Notes: generated by a model not told the origin, from the sequence alone. A DNA stretch of 64,000 nucleotides from Oscheius onirici (GCA_932521025.1 OW051473.1:1240001-1304000); one strand, 5' to 3'. Positions 35,770 through 47,691 are shown, numbered from the stretch's first letter. Program-made: numbers and translations.

Positions 35770-37095
35770 ATGTCAGTTTTGAATGTGACAAATCCATATT
35801 TTGACCCTCATCCTACATTTGCCTTTCTGGCACTTGAGGTTCCATAATTATTTTTTTGCATTTCAAACTGTTTTTAAGATTACCTGTAACATATCTTTAT
35901 GCCTTCTATGCTTAGCGTTTTATCTTCTGGTAAGCTTGTCATCAAATCAACTATCAAAAATGTTTCGAACTCTACTTATTTGGCATGCAATAATGTAAGT
36001 TTAATGAAAAAAAAACTTAAGATAAACGCATAGTGGATGTCTCTATACGATTGTTATGGCATACTTGGCTACACCCGTCTGGTACTTACCGTATATTGCT
36101 TCTGAATTTCGAGGGCTTCTCACACAGTTGAATGTTTCGGTAGATGTGCAAGGGGCCATAGTAATCACATCAATCTTAAGTGGGTTTGAACATATTTTGG
36201 TTAAAATGTTCATCATTGTCTCTTAAAAATAAGCACATTTCAGTGGCAGCATCTGTGATCTGCGCCTTGTTCTATTACCGAATGACGGTTGTCATTCCTC
36301 CAAATCACGTTCTGAACAGCAAAACCCTCGACTATGTCATCTATTCTGTTTCGTATTCTGGTTCATCTGTCCTTCCTTTCGCAGTAATATTGCTTGCCAC
36401 CAATTATGAGGGCCAACAACTACAAAAGGAGAAGTATTTCTACGAATATCGCGTAGAGTACAAGGAATTCTGGGATCCTAAAGTTCTTGTTTGTTATACT
36501 AAGGATAACCCTTGGGCCTATATAGCCATATTCTTTGGCACTTTTCTACTAGTCGTTTGCTCTTTAGCTGTGATAGTTTCTACCTACATTATGTATCAGG
36601 CAGTGAACAATCCGGGAATGTCCCAACAGACTCGACGACATCAAAAACAAATGCTGTATTCTCTTGTGGCCTCGGTATGCTTTAATCTTGAATTTCGGTT
36701 TCACTTACCTAGAAGGTAGTAAGAAGACATGAAAATAAACATATTTTAGGGTGTCGCATTCATGGCCACAACAGTAATTTTGGTAGCATTTTTTGTTTTT
36801 ATAGTTGCTACAAATTCATGGAGATTAGGTTTTTTTGCTCTCACGCCGTTTAAGCTCATTTCAGACATTTTCAATGTCATTCTTGGTCTAGCCGGTACAC
36901 CTGTTCCACTAACTATGATCACAATGATATTAACACTGAGGCCTTGCCGGAAACATCTACAAAAAATTGCTGCCAAACTTTTTGTAGGCTTTGCTTATAA
37001 CTTTGAGCTGAATTTCGTTTCAGAGTAGAGTAAAGCACAACAGTGTTATGCAAAGAAACACACAATCCGTTATCTCCATAGCTCCCATTCAATAA
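35770..37095 (+). CDS. Serpentine chemoreceptor, class H (srh)-like 7TM protein
   Basis: The start is ATG 35770 (MSVLNVTNPYFDPHP). Seven hydrophobic segments follow in six exons: ISLCLLCLAFYLLVSL, IGCLYTIVMAYLATPVWYLP, ASVICALFYYRMTVV, SYSGSSVLPFAVILLATNY, WAYIAIFFGTFLLVVCSLAV, ATTVILVAFFVFIVAT and GTPVPLTMITMILTLRPC. Before TM6 the segment SQQTRRHQKQMLYSLVAS matches the T-x-x-x-Q-K-x-(L/M)-x-x-(A/S)-L-V element typical of srh/str-type receptors. The last exon carries a short charged tail ending API-Q-stop at 37095. Family knowledge: such receptors act in cilia of chemosensory neurons. It is unrelated to the four receptors at 20-28 kb. A tandem 23-base duplication supplies the sequence around its start. 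Confidence 0.75.
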
Positions 37096-37539
37096 AACTT
37101 GTCATTCTTACTGGCTTGAAATGCATTGATTTTGTTTTAACTTGACTGTTTTTGACCATTTTTTAGTCGGTTGATCTTCTAGCTTCGATCTTTGTTTCGC
37201 CAAAGTTCTTATCCTTAGCTGAACATTTCCGACAGAACAGGTGTTGTTGAGTTTGATATCTAGTGTATCATGTAAACCGCCTGTTAACAAAACTTCATTG
37301 CTGAAGAAGACAGTAGACGAAGCAACTGCAATGCTGCTAGAGATGTTGGTACACAGGTTACGAGAGGGAGAGTAGTGGAAAATGGAGACCGCCGCCAATG
37401 GAAAAACTATGACAGATGAGATCATGACAACTCCTGATCACAATGGAGGATGACAGCTGTAGCTCACCAGGAGCCGCGAAAAACTACGTGATTAAAAAAC
37501 TACAATAGACAAAGCGGGATGGTCTGGTTCTGCTAGCGC
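37096..37539. other. Intergenic, convergent between srh-like and daf-7-like genes
   Basis: No gene. An AATAAA signal lies at 37090-37095, overlapping the srh-like stop. The short frame 37108-37425 on the minus strand shows no recognisable domain and is not supported. Confidence 0.4.
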
Positions 37540-39433
37540 TTAGGAGCAGCTGCAACGACGAGCGATCATTCCAGGGACGCGAGTGATGATGACCTCGTTG
37601 TCGGCACGCGTGTAGATAATCTTCAGGCTCTCGTAACTGAAAATATGGTTTTTAACCATCATTGTATCTCTTTCTCACTCCGAAGGATGGCAGCAGTTGT
37701 TGGCGGTTTCATGATGGGCGTCCTTCAGAAGCTTGCTATGTCCAAAGCGAAGAATATGATTGATTCCGCTGTCGCAATCTCCGCGGCACATGTACGCGTT
37801 GTAGATGCGCGGAGCCATGATAAAGTGCCAACCGAGCTTTTGGAAGTCAATCTGAAAAACAAACATCAATCAGTTCCCTACACATTACTTACAATCATGT
37901 CGTGGAGACAGCAAGTCTTATCAGGCGATCCAGCAGGGCAGTAGTTGTCCGAGTTACGACGGTCCCTCTTTCTCGGCTGCTCGGTGTCAATAACCAGCGT
38001 TGGCAAGTTAATAGTAGCCTGTCCGTTCTCATACTCGGCCGTAATCTTCAGCTCGATATCTCCTTCAGCCTTCCAGTTCTTCAGTTCTCGCAGTTCAATG
38101 TCCATTTCCATGCGCTGAGACTCCTCCATGTTGACCACTTCGTTGACGAATGGATACTCGTCGACTTCTCCGTTCTCCAGGACACGGCTGATTTTGATAC
38201 TAACAGGGATTGCCTCTCCTTCGACGAGATCCATAAGTCCGAATGACGAGAGATCGACGTAGAAACGGAGTTTCGAGTCGACGGCGATGTCCAGTGTCGA
38301 TTGGGAGACGTCAAAAGCGATACAGTCTAAAGGCAAAATATTATAGGACAACTCTTTTTTTTACTCGGCATGTCGATAGCACATTGACGGGAGAAGAAGA
38401 TGACTCTCTTCGAGGAGGTTTCATCCTTGTCATCAGCCAGAAGCTCAGCCAAGGTTTCCTGGGAAATTTTCGGGATGGTGACGTTTCGCAGAGGACTGTG
38501 AAGATGGAGAGATGAAAGGATTTTTGCCTGAAACGTGAAGTTACACTCTAATAGCCTGAATAACTGCCCTCAACCACTTAATTAGTATGTGTCAAGTACA
38601 GAGAAAGTGCTTAACTTGAATCACTGTTCAAGATACAAGTTACTTTATCCTGTGAAATGTCATCTTCCCAATTATCTTCTCGATTTATACACCGTTCAAA
38701 AAACCGTTGACCTCGTAATATCATGTTTCAAAAAGCATTTCAGGTTACTGTGACGTTCAAGCGCAGTTTTCTTATTCGAACATAAACAGCAGCTGACGTT
38801 TCTGGGAGTATGTTTGAAGAAAATGTGTGAATTTGTCGTCACTGACAAAACTACCACTGTATTCACTTCCTCATTAGCAAAGAAAAAGCTATGACTAGAA
38901 AGCTATAATGAGAAGAAAAACACATTTTGTGGGCACGGAAATGACGGACTGATGTATCAGTCATTAAAGAAGATTCTTCATCTTAATAGCCTCTACAAAA
39001 AACCGTGAAACGTAGCGTGATCAACAAGTCGTTTTTTGTTCTTTTAGAAACGTTTTTCAAAAAGATAGTTTCTGCAATGGCAAAAGCGTAAGGATCATAT
39101 CATAGGGTTTAAGGATTAACACACTGGCAGTTTGCTTGTAACGCCAGAATGATATGTTCGTTGTTAAGCCAAGCCACTAAATACTGTTATAGACTAAGTG
39201 CAATGTAATTCAGTGAAACTAAGTGACACGCGTTACTACTATTCTTCACTACTAAGAAATTTGATGGATGCATTCACCTGAAGTCCGGCCAAGTAGTAGC
39301 GCTCCATGTCAGCTATGCAAGTCTCGTTGGCATTGCAGCCGTCTCCTCCAACTGTAGTGCTCACTTGAGAGAGCACCAGTATTCCGAGACTGAAGAGAAC
39401 AACAGTACCTCGGAACTGCTGAGGGTTGAGCAT
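37540..39433 (-). CDS. daf-7: TGF-beta superfamily ligand, DAF-7 orthologue
   Basis: Five exons: 39433-39278, 38527-38365, 38326-37893, 37851-37679, 37636-37540. Signal peptide MLNPQQFRGTVVLFSLGILV, then a prodomain of about 200 residues. The basic furin site PRKRDRR comes next. The mature ligand contains CCLHDM, GWHFIMAPRIYNAYMCRGDC, NNCCHPS and RRCSCS-stop. The NAYMCRGDC block and the extra CC near the mature N-terminus match DAF-7 as I know it. In C. elegans it is a secreted dauer-pathway ligand made by ASI neurons and binds DAF-1/DAF-4. The first intron is long (about 750 bases) against 38-45 for the others, so regulatory content there is plausible. A TTATAA box lies at about 39480. Nine cysteines place it in the TGF-beta/activin class. 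Confidence 0.9.
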
Positions 39434-39475
39434 TGTTCTAAAGGCTCTGCAAACTGTACAAGTACTCTGTGGGGA

Positions 39476-39483
39476 GTTTATAA
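39476..39483 (-). promoter_or_regulatory. TATA-like box upstream of daf-7-like gene
   Basis: TTATAAAC within AGCTTATAAACTCC on the minus strand, about 45 bases upstream of the start codon at 39433. Confidence 0.4.
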
Positions 39484-41099
39484 GCTGTGAGATGGGCGGA
39501 GTTTTCTAGAAAGTAGCTTGTGGGCGGTCAGGAATATGGAAGAAGAGCTTGCCGAGACAAATGATATGTTAGGAGAGAGTCAATCGGTAAGTTTGCCCAG
39601 AGAAGTCAATAAATCTCGGGAAGAAGGATTAGGCGAACGGAGATTACTAGCAATATAGACAGGGGAATCGTCTAGGAAAGGGGTATCCTTTGACCATCTA
39701 GCGAGGACATAGTATGCTGGGAAACTACCGTGTGAATCAGCGTAAACGTCAGGGTTCGTGATCACTGAGGCTCTCAATAATCCCCCGAATTTGGTGAACC
39801 ATGGCTGCACAAAAACACCGGAAATAGAGGAAGATAAACATCATGACATCGGATGGGGATACTGTAGTCAGATGGCGTTTGAGATAATGAAAAAATAGAA
39901 ATATTTTTCCCACTGTTTGATTTAGGAAAAAGTGTTGGAATAGTTGGAAACATTGTAAAGAGTGGAAGGATTCAACAAACTCTGGATAAATTGAAACATT
40001 CTAAATGTGTTCTAAACATTTTTAGTTTTTTTAATTAAAGACAAGAACTTTAGTGGAAACATACGATAAATGTTTCTCTATACAAAATTTTATCAATGTC
40101 CAAAAGTTTACAACCATATTTTTGGTCCAACCCACGCTTCGTACCTTTATTTTCGCATTGTGATCTAATGGGATTACTAGTACAACTCATTCAGCACATT
40201 TAATCGTTTTATCCACTCATTTCTTCATTTTAATCCCGGACCTATATCTTTTGATCTTGCATGTTTTATACAAAAACTTTCTGTCATTTTTATACCGAGA
40301 AACATCAGACATTTTTAGAACTAATGATTGAACTCTAATATCAGGCAAAACCTGTGGTGAAAATGTCATTGAAGAGAAGATACTTGCATCTTTGGTCGGA
40401 AGTGATATTCTAGGTTCGTATCCAGATCTTTCGGACCGAGGTAGTGAGAACGCGTGACTTCAACTTTCCCATAACGTTAATTAAAGTATGAGCAAAGCAG
40501 TCTGGCAAGTAGGTCATGATACATATATTGTGACGGAGAGTCTGGACAAGGGCAAGCAGACAACAATTTGAAGTGAACGAAGGTCACTGAGAAAGTTGGA
40601 GGAAAATATGCAAGACCTTTACTTTTTAACGCGGAAAATTAAAGTTTTTTGAAAATGCTGGTGAAACTTAGCAGTTTCTTATTCATAAAACGCAGTAAGG
40701 AGACAATATTAGTGTCTGTTCCATCAATTATACACAAAGACTCGCTGTGGCCCAAATTTTTGGGGTAACCAATTAAAGAGACAGAAAATTTAAGGATTGA
40801 ACAACATATTAGAACAATGATGTCGTTTTAGCAGAAAGTATTGAACTGTGTCACTTTCAGATGGGCAGCCTGCTACCCGCCTATTTGTACTCAATTATAA
40901 ACTAAATCGAAAACGAAAAAGTGAAAAAGATATTTTTTTATTATGGCGATCTAAAGTTTTTGCTCAAATTTAGGGGTTCAGTTTTAAAACGTGAAATGAA
41001 CGTTTGTAGGTAGACAAATTGCTCGTATAGAAACTGAGCTTAACAAAAACATTTTGTGAGAGCTTGACAATTTGGGGAATAGTTTTTCCCATTTTCAAA

Positions 41100-41375
41100 A
41101 TGGAGGGCATTTTGGAAGTTACCGTTTTTGTATTTTTAGGTTTGCTAAGCTCAGTTATTTGTCATGTCTCTCGGCTATCACTTTGTTTATCATGTTTTTC
41201 TTGCCGAAACAAAAGATGTGCCAAAAGTCATTTCCTCGTCCAGTATCAAACTTCCTTTGACACGTTAAGAAAACCCGTGATCCATTTGCTACCTAACAAT
41301 TTGTGTTATCGCGTAATAATGAAGCTAAAGGATGTCATTCTTCTTCTCAATAAAAGTTATACTCGGGAAATCTAA
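41100..41375 (+). CDS. Possible small single-pass membrane protein
   Basis: A single-exon frame of 91 residues starting MEGILEVTVFVFLGLLSSVI, i.e. an N-terminal hydrophobic segment. A Cys-rich and basic stretch follows (CLSCFSCRNKRCAK), then a mostly polar tail. There is no upstream acceptor, no domain and no homologue recognised. It may be chance in AT-rich DNA. Confidence 0.25.
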   Translation: MEGILEVTVFVFLGLLSSVICHVSRLSLCLSCFSCRNKRCAKSHFLVQYQTSFDTLRKPVIHLLPNNLCYRVIMKLKDVILLLNKSYTREI

Positions 41376-42051
41376 ATGCTGGTTCTGATTGCGTCAGTAC
41401 AAGAAGCCTACTTGTGAATATTTTGGTCAAGTCAAGATTTCAGCAGAAAGGAAAAAAGGTTAAGGTGGGATAATCTTTGTATTATGGGGATAGGCAAAAC
41501 TCGCAACTAATCCCCAACTCAAATGGCATGAACACTTATCAAAGTCGGAAATCGAGCAAGGATTAGGAGGATTTGTTATTTTGAGCGATCCTTTCCAAGA
41601 AAAACGATTCTCGAACTCTCACGTGACCAGAAAAACAAAATACTGTTGTTATCCAGAAAATAAGAGAAAAAGGCTTTATGATAAACAATTTCGTGCGATC
41701 CCATGGGCTCAAATTAGCCGTCGAGCGAATTTTGGTGACTCTGCGTAAGCAACATCTGTTTCGGGATTGCAGTTAATTGCCTTCCACCGGAAAGTGGTTT
41801 AAAAACGATGACTTTTGTGTGTCTCTTGTTCTCTTGTGTTCTGAAGCCATACGAAAAAAACCAATGGGAAACCTGACTTCTAATATCTGCAAGAAAACGT
41901 GTTTCAAATTAACTTGCAATATTGTGATCCAAGAGAGACATGGGTGTCACAACCGATCTCATCCTCACTCAAAGACTCGTCGGACCATCGGATGGGATTT
42001 TGGCGTACTTACAGTAGTGTGTCTGACGAGAATAAAGAACGTCAGGACGGG

Positions 42052-42112
42052 GCAATAGCTTAGTAGAACAACAGTGGAATATTAATGAAACGGACCCGGG
42101 TTCGAGTCCAAT
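42052..42112 (+). other. tRNA-like relic with intact A and B boxes
   Basis: The sequence carries TAGCTTAGTAGAA (A-box-like) and GGGTTCGAGTCC (consensus B box) at tRNA spacing. No cloverleaf closes, since the acceptor and anticodon stems do not pair. Probably a tRNA-derived short element or a dead tRNA. Confidence 0.35.
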
Positions 42113-43353
42113 GGTTTTTCCTTTATATCTCTGTGACCAGTATGTATTTTTGTTTCCATAAGGCAAAAGGCCTCTATATCAAATAAACAGTATTTAGAAC
42201 AGTACTATTGCTGAATGCTTTTTCCGCCTCTGTATGTCCCTGCCTCGACATTTGAATATGATGCTTTACATTTTTGTAACGTGTTTGGGTTAATACCTCG
42301 CCTCGTACACAGATGTTCCTCTAATCAAAATTATTTCTTTTGATCAACACTGCTTTACAGAAAAGCGGATCTTTAACGGATCTACTCTTGTTTGTAAGTT
42401 TCTGCAGAAAAACAACTGTAGTCCTCGATTAGAATTGATCAAACGTCATCAACGGCTGAAATGGTTGTCAAGAAAACACTCAAATTTGGGGGATATTACG
42501 CCATTTTTATATTTCAAAAAAATCTGGAAAAGCCGTCAAGGAAGTGGTTTTTGCTTCAGGATGAACCAAGATGAGTGGCTGTTGCAGCAGCATGATCCAC
42601 TAGATTATATGATATCTGATTCTTGACAGATGATGTCCTCAGTTTGTACTTTAGAGCATCATTTGAGCTGATTAAAACGGGCTAACAGCGCTACGATTAT
42701 GTTCTCGAGCCAACGTACACCAATTGCAGTCTGCAGACAAACAAGGTTCTCTTAATAGCAGCAAAAGTGCAAAACCTACGAGCGGGGAACGATTGCCGGA
42801 AACAATGTTGTGTGAAATTTGACCAAGCTGATTGAATGTTTTAAACTCGATTAATAAAACGGATCCGGACGTCAAACATCTCTAATCTGTTTTGTCTTCA
42901 AAAATTGAGTTTATAGTGGTTGCACTACGTTGATTACGGTTTTTTACAGAACAGGAACCAATAAAAAAAGTTTAAAAACAAGACGCTTTTTACAAAAATA
43001 TTATTCTTCTTAACCCAAGGCTTCTTTAACAGTAAACTTTTTACGCTTTTTGTCATATGAACACGCCTAGGCGGAACGAATTTTAAACAAATTTCCACGT
43101 TTTCATTCAAATAAAAACATTATGTAAGTACATATACATCTTTTTTGGGAAGTTCATTGGGAGCCGTTTCTAACAAAAAGTGAACAATATCTCTTACAAA
43201 AGTCAAATCCTCGTCTTTTCTCATAAGATAATCGTTTTATCGTCCGTTCCAGAAAACTTGATTGTATTGAACAAAACGCAACAAGTTTGACAAACATCCC
43301 AAACTGAGCTAGTGAAAAACGTTTAACGTCGACTGCGCATTATTTTTAGGGGC

Positions 43354-43500
43354 ATGAAACTGTTATGGGTTTGTCTCTTAGGCTGTTTTGTAGGCTGCTT
43401 TGGAAGAGGCTTGTGTCCAGTTACAAAATGTTACGGGAGTCCAGTTACAGAAATTTTCCTGATGTTTTTATTACACCTGGTAGCAAAGGGAACTAGTTGA
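43354..43500 (+). CDS. Tiny secreted-type frame, possible truncated Ly6-like gene
   Basis: 48 residues: MKLLWVCLLGCFVGCFGRG is a plausible signal peptide, then LCPVTKCYGSPVTE and a hydrophobic end. ATG follows a TTTTTAG acceptor. CYGS after the signal peptide recalls the start of Ly6 proteins, but the rest of that fold is absent. It could be a remnant. Confidence 0.2.
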   Translation: MKLLWVCLLGCFVGCFGRGLCPVTKCYGSPVTEIFLMFLLHLVAKGTS

Positions 43501-45037
43501 TGTCTGATACAACGAGTAGATAAAAATCAGAAGAAAAACAACTTGATGCTCTTCTAATAAAGAAGGTCTTATCCAACTCTTATCCCTAACTTGACAGTAC
43601 CTCCTCTTGATTCTTAACAGTTTCTGAAACAGGGGCTGAACACTAACAAGTATGTCGGCAGACGTCATAGCAGCGAAAAAGGAGTCAGGTAATCACTAGC
43701 TGGTCAAGTGAGTCGCTGTGGTTTTGAAAACGGCTTCTTATATCCAATGTTTTTTTTAACACCTACTCCGGGTCAACATATACATACTCCGCAAACTGGA
43801 CTTCGCTAGGTTTACTGAAAATATGCAGAATCAAGATGTGACACGCGCTACATCAACTCGTATCTGCCGTATGCTTTCAAACATTGTACCTCCAAGTCAG
43901 TACATAAACACCATCTTTGCTAATTGCTTTTGACTCGGACTGTTGGATTTCAATATCGCTCTACCGGGACAGAATTGCTACCAAGTCTCGTCTTGTTCTA
44001 GACACTACTACTAGACGTTCTACTCTTCCCAAGAGGACGGAATCACAGCAGTTCTACTCTACCACCAGTCGTTGCAACAGCGGATCCTGATCCACCTTGC
44101 ACTGAAAAAGCTCGTACAGTACTCTTCATCTACGAAACACGCCTGGGAACGCGTAGATCAACCCCCTCTCGACGACGCTCTGGACAAGCGCGGGAGGTAC
44201 TGTTCCACTCTCCGAGGAATTTACAGCTTGAAACTACTTGACTTGAAACTTGAAACATAAACACCAAGTTTAGCTACCTGCAATGTGGTTTCCCAGTTGG
44301 GCTTGGAATCATGATCAGAACCTGCGTTTAACAACTAGAAACTAAACCCATACCACGCCTATACTTTTCCCCATAGTAATCTTCGACATTTTTCGCGCCT
44401 CTCCTCGCGTCGTCCCCAAGGAGAGTCCTCCTCTTCTGCTGACACACGGTGTCTGGCACAGCCGGTGTACTTTACGAGGATAGGTATAGTCTCCCGCTTA
44501 ATCAGTCCGTTACTCATCTACGCCGATTCTCACGAAAAAATAAGGGCCGCTTGAATTGTCACGTGCGACTAACCCGAAGTCGATCAATTATCAGTAATCT
44601 AGAGGGACAAATCTGAGACTGTTATCCCTATCCGCGAGCATCCCCTGTAAACAGCACTTTTCCGATAAACATGAGGCTGTGGGTACCGCATGGTGTGCCG
44701 GTTGCCTTTGGAAGACAGTTATCGGCGTCATATCCTCTCAACATAAACAGTCGAGAATAGATTGCAGTGCCTAGCTATTGACCTCATTGCCAAAAGAACT
44801 CGAGAAGAAGAGACGAAAAGATTGATTTGCACATTTTTCCGGAACACGCACTCGCATTGTTCTCAACACCTGGGTTTCGCCGCAACCCCTTTTACCTCTC
44901 TCACTTCGCGCCATTAACGTATTCAAACGGTTACTGAGCTTTACTCATGTGGAGAATGACAACTTATGGTTGAGGCTTGTCTTGAGCAAAATATAAGTGA
45001 AGATTGTTGTGAAGATATTGAAGATGCGATGATCAGC

Positions 45038-45292
45038 TCAATTAATTTCCTGGACCTGGGCATTCAGAATAGGGCTGCTCTCCTGCTCCTGGTTGCCGAA
45101 GGAAGTTTCTCGCAGCTCGATGTCCTGACGACGACTAAAAATTCTTTTGTAAAAACTGGAAGTGTTAAAATCTTACTTCTCTTTGATGATGCAACGGACG
45201 ATGAAGATAAGGGAAATTAACATGGCGCCAAGGAACAGGAAGGGGAAGATCTTGCGACCGAAAAACTCATCCCAGGGCATGTCGGTGTTCAT
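45038..45292 (-). CDS. Small single-pass membrane protein
   Basis: Two exons (45292-45176, 45134-45038) with a clean acceptor just before ATG. About 70 residues. A short N-terminal segment MNTDMPWDEFFGRK is followed by one membrane segment (IFPFLFLGAMLISLIFIV). A basic stop-transfer R-C-I-I-K and a polar tail rich in E, N and Q follow (RRQDIELRE, QEQESSPILN). No homologue recognised. It is the first of several similarly built small membrane proteins in 45-49 kb. Confidence 0.5.
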
Positions 45293-46012
45293 TTCTAAAA
45301 TTCGGAAATATGAAAATAGAGAGAAGAAAAAGATCTGCCTGCAGTAATTGAGATAGTTTTCAAATGAACAGCCGAGGAGCGGGGGAACCGCGCGCAAACC
45401 GCGTCGAGTCACAGGTCCGAGGATTGCGATCCGTAGGCAGACCGTGTTAGAAACATCTGCTGATTTTGTTCAAAAAGGCGCGAAGGAAATCTAGACAAAG
45501 TGTTGATTGACATGTATGTTTCTTCAAGAAAGTGGGTCATCTTCTCCGCAACTAAAGAAGATATTGAACAAGAACAGGGGAAACAAGATGGTCCCGGTCG
45601 GACGCGAAACTTGGGAAAGTCGTCCCGGAGCAAGGGGAGGAAATGAAGAAGAGACCAAGACACCTGGGCTCTAACTGGATGTGATCGGACGCACCACCTC
45701 GCCCACAGAGAGATGAGTTGGTTTTTGACCTTTCTTATTCCATACCCAATGGAAAGCACGGAACACACGAGAACTGCTTCGAGTAGCTGATTCCGCTTGG
45801 AATTTTATGAATATTTGGTATGCCAAAATTCGATGTCCCTAACTTTATTAGCTCGTAGAAGAATTGCAATATATTTATTGCAATGAAGCAGGAAAAAAGT
45901 TTCAACGTCCGAGAATGGGCCTCAATACTGTCCACGAGGACGATTGATTTACGGGTAGTGGAGCATGATGACGGGGTGAGCTGTGGTAGGAACAGGATGA
46001 ACTTTTCGCAAA
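45293..46012. other. Intergenic, no gene recognised
   Basis: Includes a CpG-rich segment at 45377-45420 (GGAACCGCGCGCAAACCGCG) that resembles 46680-46720 (GCGAACCGCGTC, both followed by GAGTCAC). No coding region supported. Confidence 0.3.
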
Positions 46013-46308
46013 TTAAAGTTGCGAGCACGCCACTTTGTTGAGGAGCTTGTAGATCATCTAGAACGGTTGTATCATTATTGTAGAAAAAACGTTTCCTTAC
46101 CTCTACTAGATCATCTTCAAAGGTCAACTGAGCCAGAGAAAAGCAGCATCCAGCGAGAATGTAGAAGCCGTACGGACAATCCTGTACCTCTTTCTAAAAA
46201 CTGTCTGTTTGATATCAATTAAAGTACCTTTGGAGGAAAACTGTAAGTCACAAAGAAGATAGCCAAACAAAGGAAAGTTCGAGCGAAGAATCGGAGAACT
46301 GTGCCCAT
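46013..46308 (-). CDS. Small secreted or membrane protein
   Basis: Three exons by splice consensus. ATG 46308 (MGTVLRFFARTFLCLAIFF) gives a signal peptide or membrane anchor. Then KKEVQDCPYGFYILAGCCF includes a second hydrophobic stretch, and a short acidic segment leads to the end KVACSQL. About 72 residues with five cysteines, three of them after the first hydrophobic segment. No domain recognised. Confidence 0.35.
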
Positions 46309-46902
46309 TCTGAAAAAAAGGTCGAGTTGTTTTTTTGAATTTTGGAAAATATGACCAAGGTCGATAAAAAGATGACTTCAATCTTTTCGCTATAATCAAT
46401 ACCAAGTCAGGCTAGCTGAAAGAAGGCAAGGGATCTTTTTGCATGGCCCAGCTGGTATGTATGTTTTAGGACGTGCGCCGCACCGATTGTAGAAAAACGG
46501 ACGGTAACTCTTAATTTTAAAGATTTGATGTGATACCAATGGGAATCCATTTTAAACAAAGCATTGCTTTTGAGACCAAAAGCTTCTTAGTAGAGGGAAG
46601 CATTGCCAACCCCACTGTATAATAGGGTTCTATATTTGACTGCGGAAATCAATGTGAAAAGTCAAAGGCCAAATGAGACGAGGGCCGCGAACCGCGTCTC
46701 AATAGTGAGTCACTGGCAGAGTGCACCGTCTTGAAAATTTGTCAATAAAATGGAAAAAAAGAGTTTCAAACAACTGGGGGTTCAAGCTGTATTTAAAAAA
46801 TATGCATTGGATTGTTTCTTCGGTCTCTTCACATTTTTCTTGAGAACGGTCTTCTGGTGAGCTTTGCAATAGAAACAGCTCCTATCTAGTCGAGAAGAAA
46901 GC
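46309..46902. other. Intergenic with a short spliced-looking tail region
   Basis: No independent gene. 46786-46920 could be a 3' exon following the LINE-derived segment (reads IRVQNRRICELSSRLDRSC after an ATCCTTCAG acceptor), but this is speculative. Confidence 0.25.
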
Positions 46903-47220
46903 TCACATATTCGACGATTTTGAACTCGGATCTGAAGGATAGACAATTTTATATGGTAAATAGAAAAAACTAACCTGCTCGCGAAGACCATAGACCTCAT
47001 CGGCAAAGCAGTTGAAGTCCCCTGCAATGTAAGGCGTAGATCCCCTGGGACAGTTTCCGATCTCTGCTTCAATTGAGTCCATAAAGGCATCGTAATCCGC
47101 GTCCGAGTACGTACTTGTAGGAGCATAACAACCAATCACGTAGATCCTCATAGCAACCAAGTGAAGTGTTGCGATCCTGTCACTTACTGGCTTGAAAGCA
47201 GCAGTTGTGGCTAGATTCGG
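46903..47220 (-). mobile_element. LINE retrotransposon fragment (endonuclease domain)
   Basis: A minus-strand frame encodes SDRIATLHLVAMRIYVIGCY, then APTS and PYIAGDFNC. This is the strand order of the apurinic-type endonuclease of non-LTR retrotransposons (YAP and GDFN motifs). Only this ~100-residue part is present; no reverse transcriptase follows. The frame ends at GLREQ with a GT that could act as a splice donor. Confidence 0.6.
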
Positions 47221-47691
47221 GTGTACTATGTTTTGGCTTAAAACCTTATTCGATTGCAGAATTTTCGAAAAATGTTCTCAAAACAAAATAAATATTCAGA
47301 AAAATGGCTCAGTGGTAGGAGACACGAGGGCGGGTTACAAGTTCAAACGTATCTTTATTCCAGCATGGCGATCTCTATTCTTCGATCCAAAATTGTAGTA
47401 GCTTGCTAAGTCCTTCTCTAGGCATCTTCCATGCTCTTTGAACATACCGCTCAAGCGATCTGCCTTTTCAGGAAACACAGCCATGAATGTAATTTGTTAT
47501 CTAGACAATTATCACTGTCCAAGAAATAATATCCGCAAACTGGGAACGACAATAACGGATGAGAATTACCGTTTCTTATACTCTACGGTAAAGCCAGAGA
47601 CGCCTCTCTTATTCAAATGATGATTTGTATGTTTTTAGTTTACATCACACAAAAACGTCAACATTCATTCTTTGCTCAACAGATAGATACA
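47221..47691. other. Intergenic, no gene recognised
   Basis: Short frames only; nothing supported. Confidence 0.3.

Larger units (their letters stand above)
39434..45037. other. Gene-poor 5.6 kb, mostly unrecognised sequence
   Basis: The only coding candidates are the weak frames at 41100-41375 and 43354-43500, listed separately. A minus-strand frame at 39580-39810 is GC-richer than its surroundings. It reads like a fragment of a mobile-element protein but matches nothing I recognise. The stretch 43840-44900 is also richer in GC, with CpG-containing segments and no long frame, as in a decayed repeat. A tRNA-like relic lies at 42052-42112. Elsewhere the DNA is AT-rich with no visible structure. 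Confidence 0.4.

Noticed and set aside
37902-38246. Plus-strand open frame of 114 codons antisense to daf-7
   Set aside because: It is the complement of the daf-7 prodomain exon, which has correct splice sites and a matching domain; no independent support.
43840-44900. Possible decayed transposon with coding remnants
   Set aside because: GC is higher than its surroundings but I found neither terminal repeats nor any recognisable transposase or reverse-transcriptase motif.
45377-46720. GAACCGCG-rich segments as a CRISPR-like or satellite repeat
   Set aside because: Only two loosely similar copies with irregular spacing; the host is a eukaryote.
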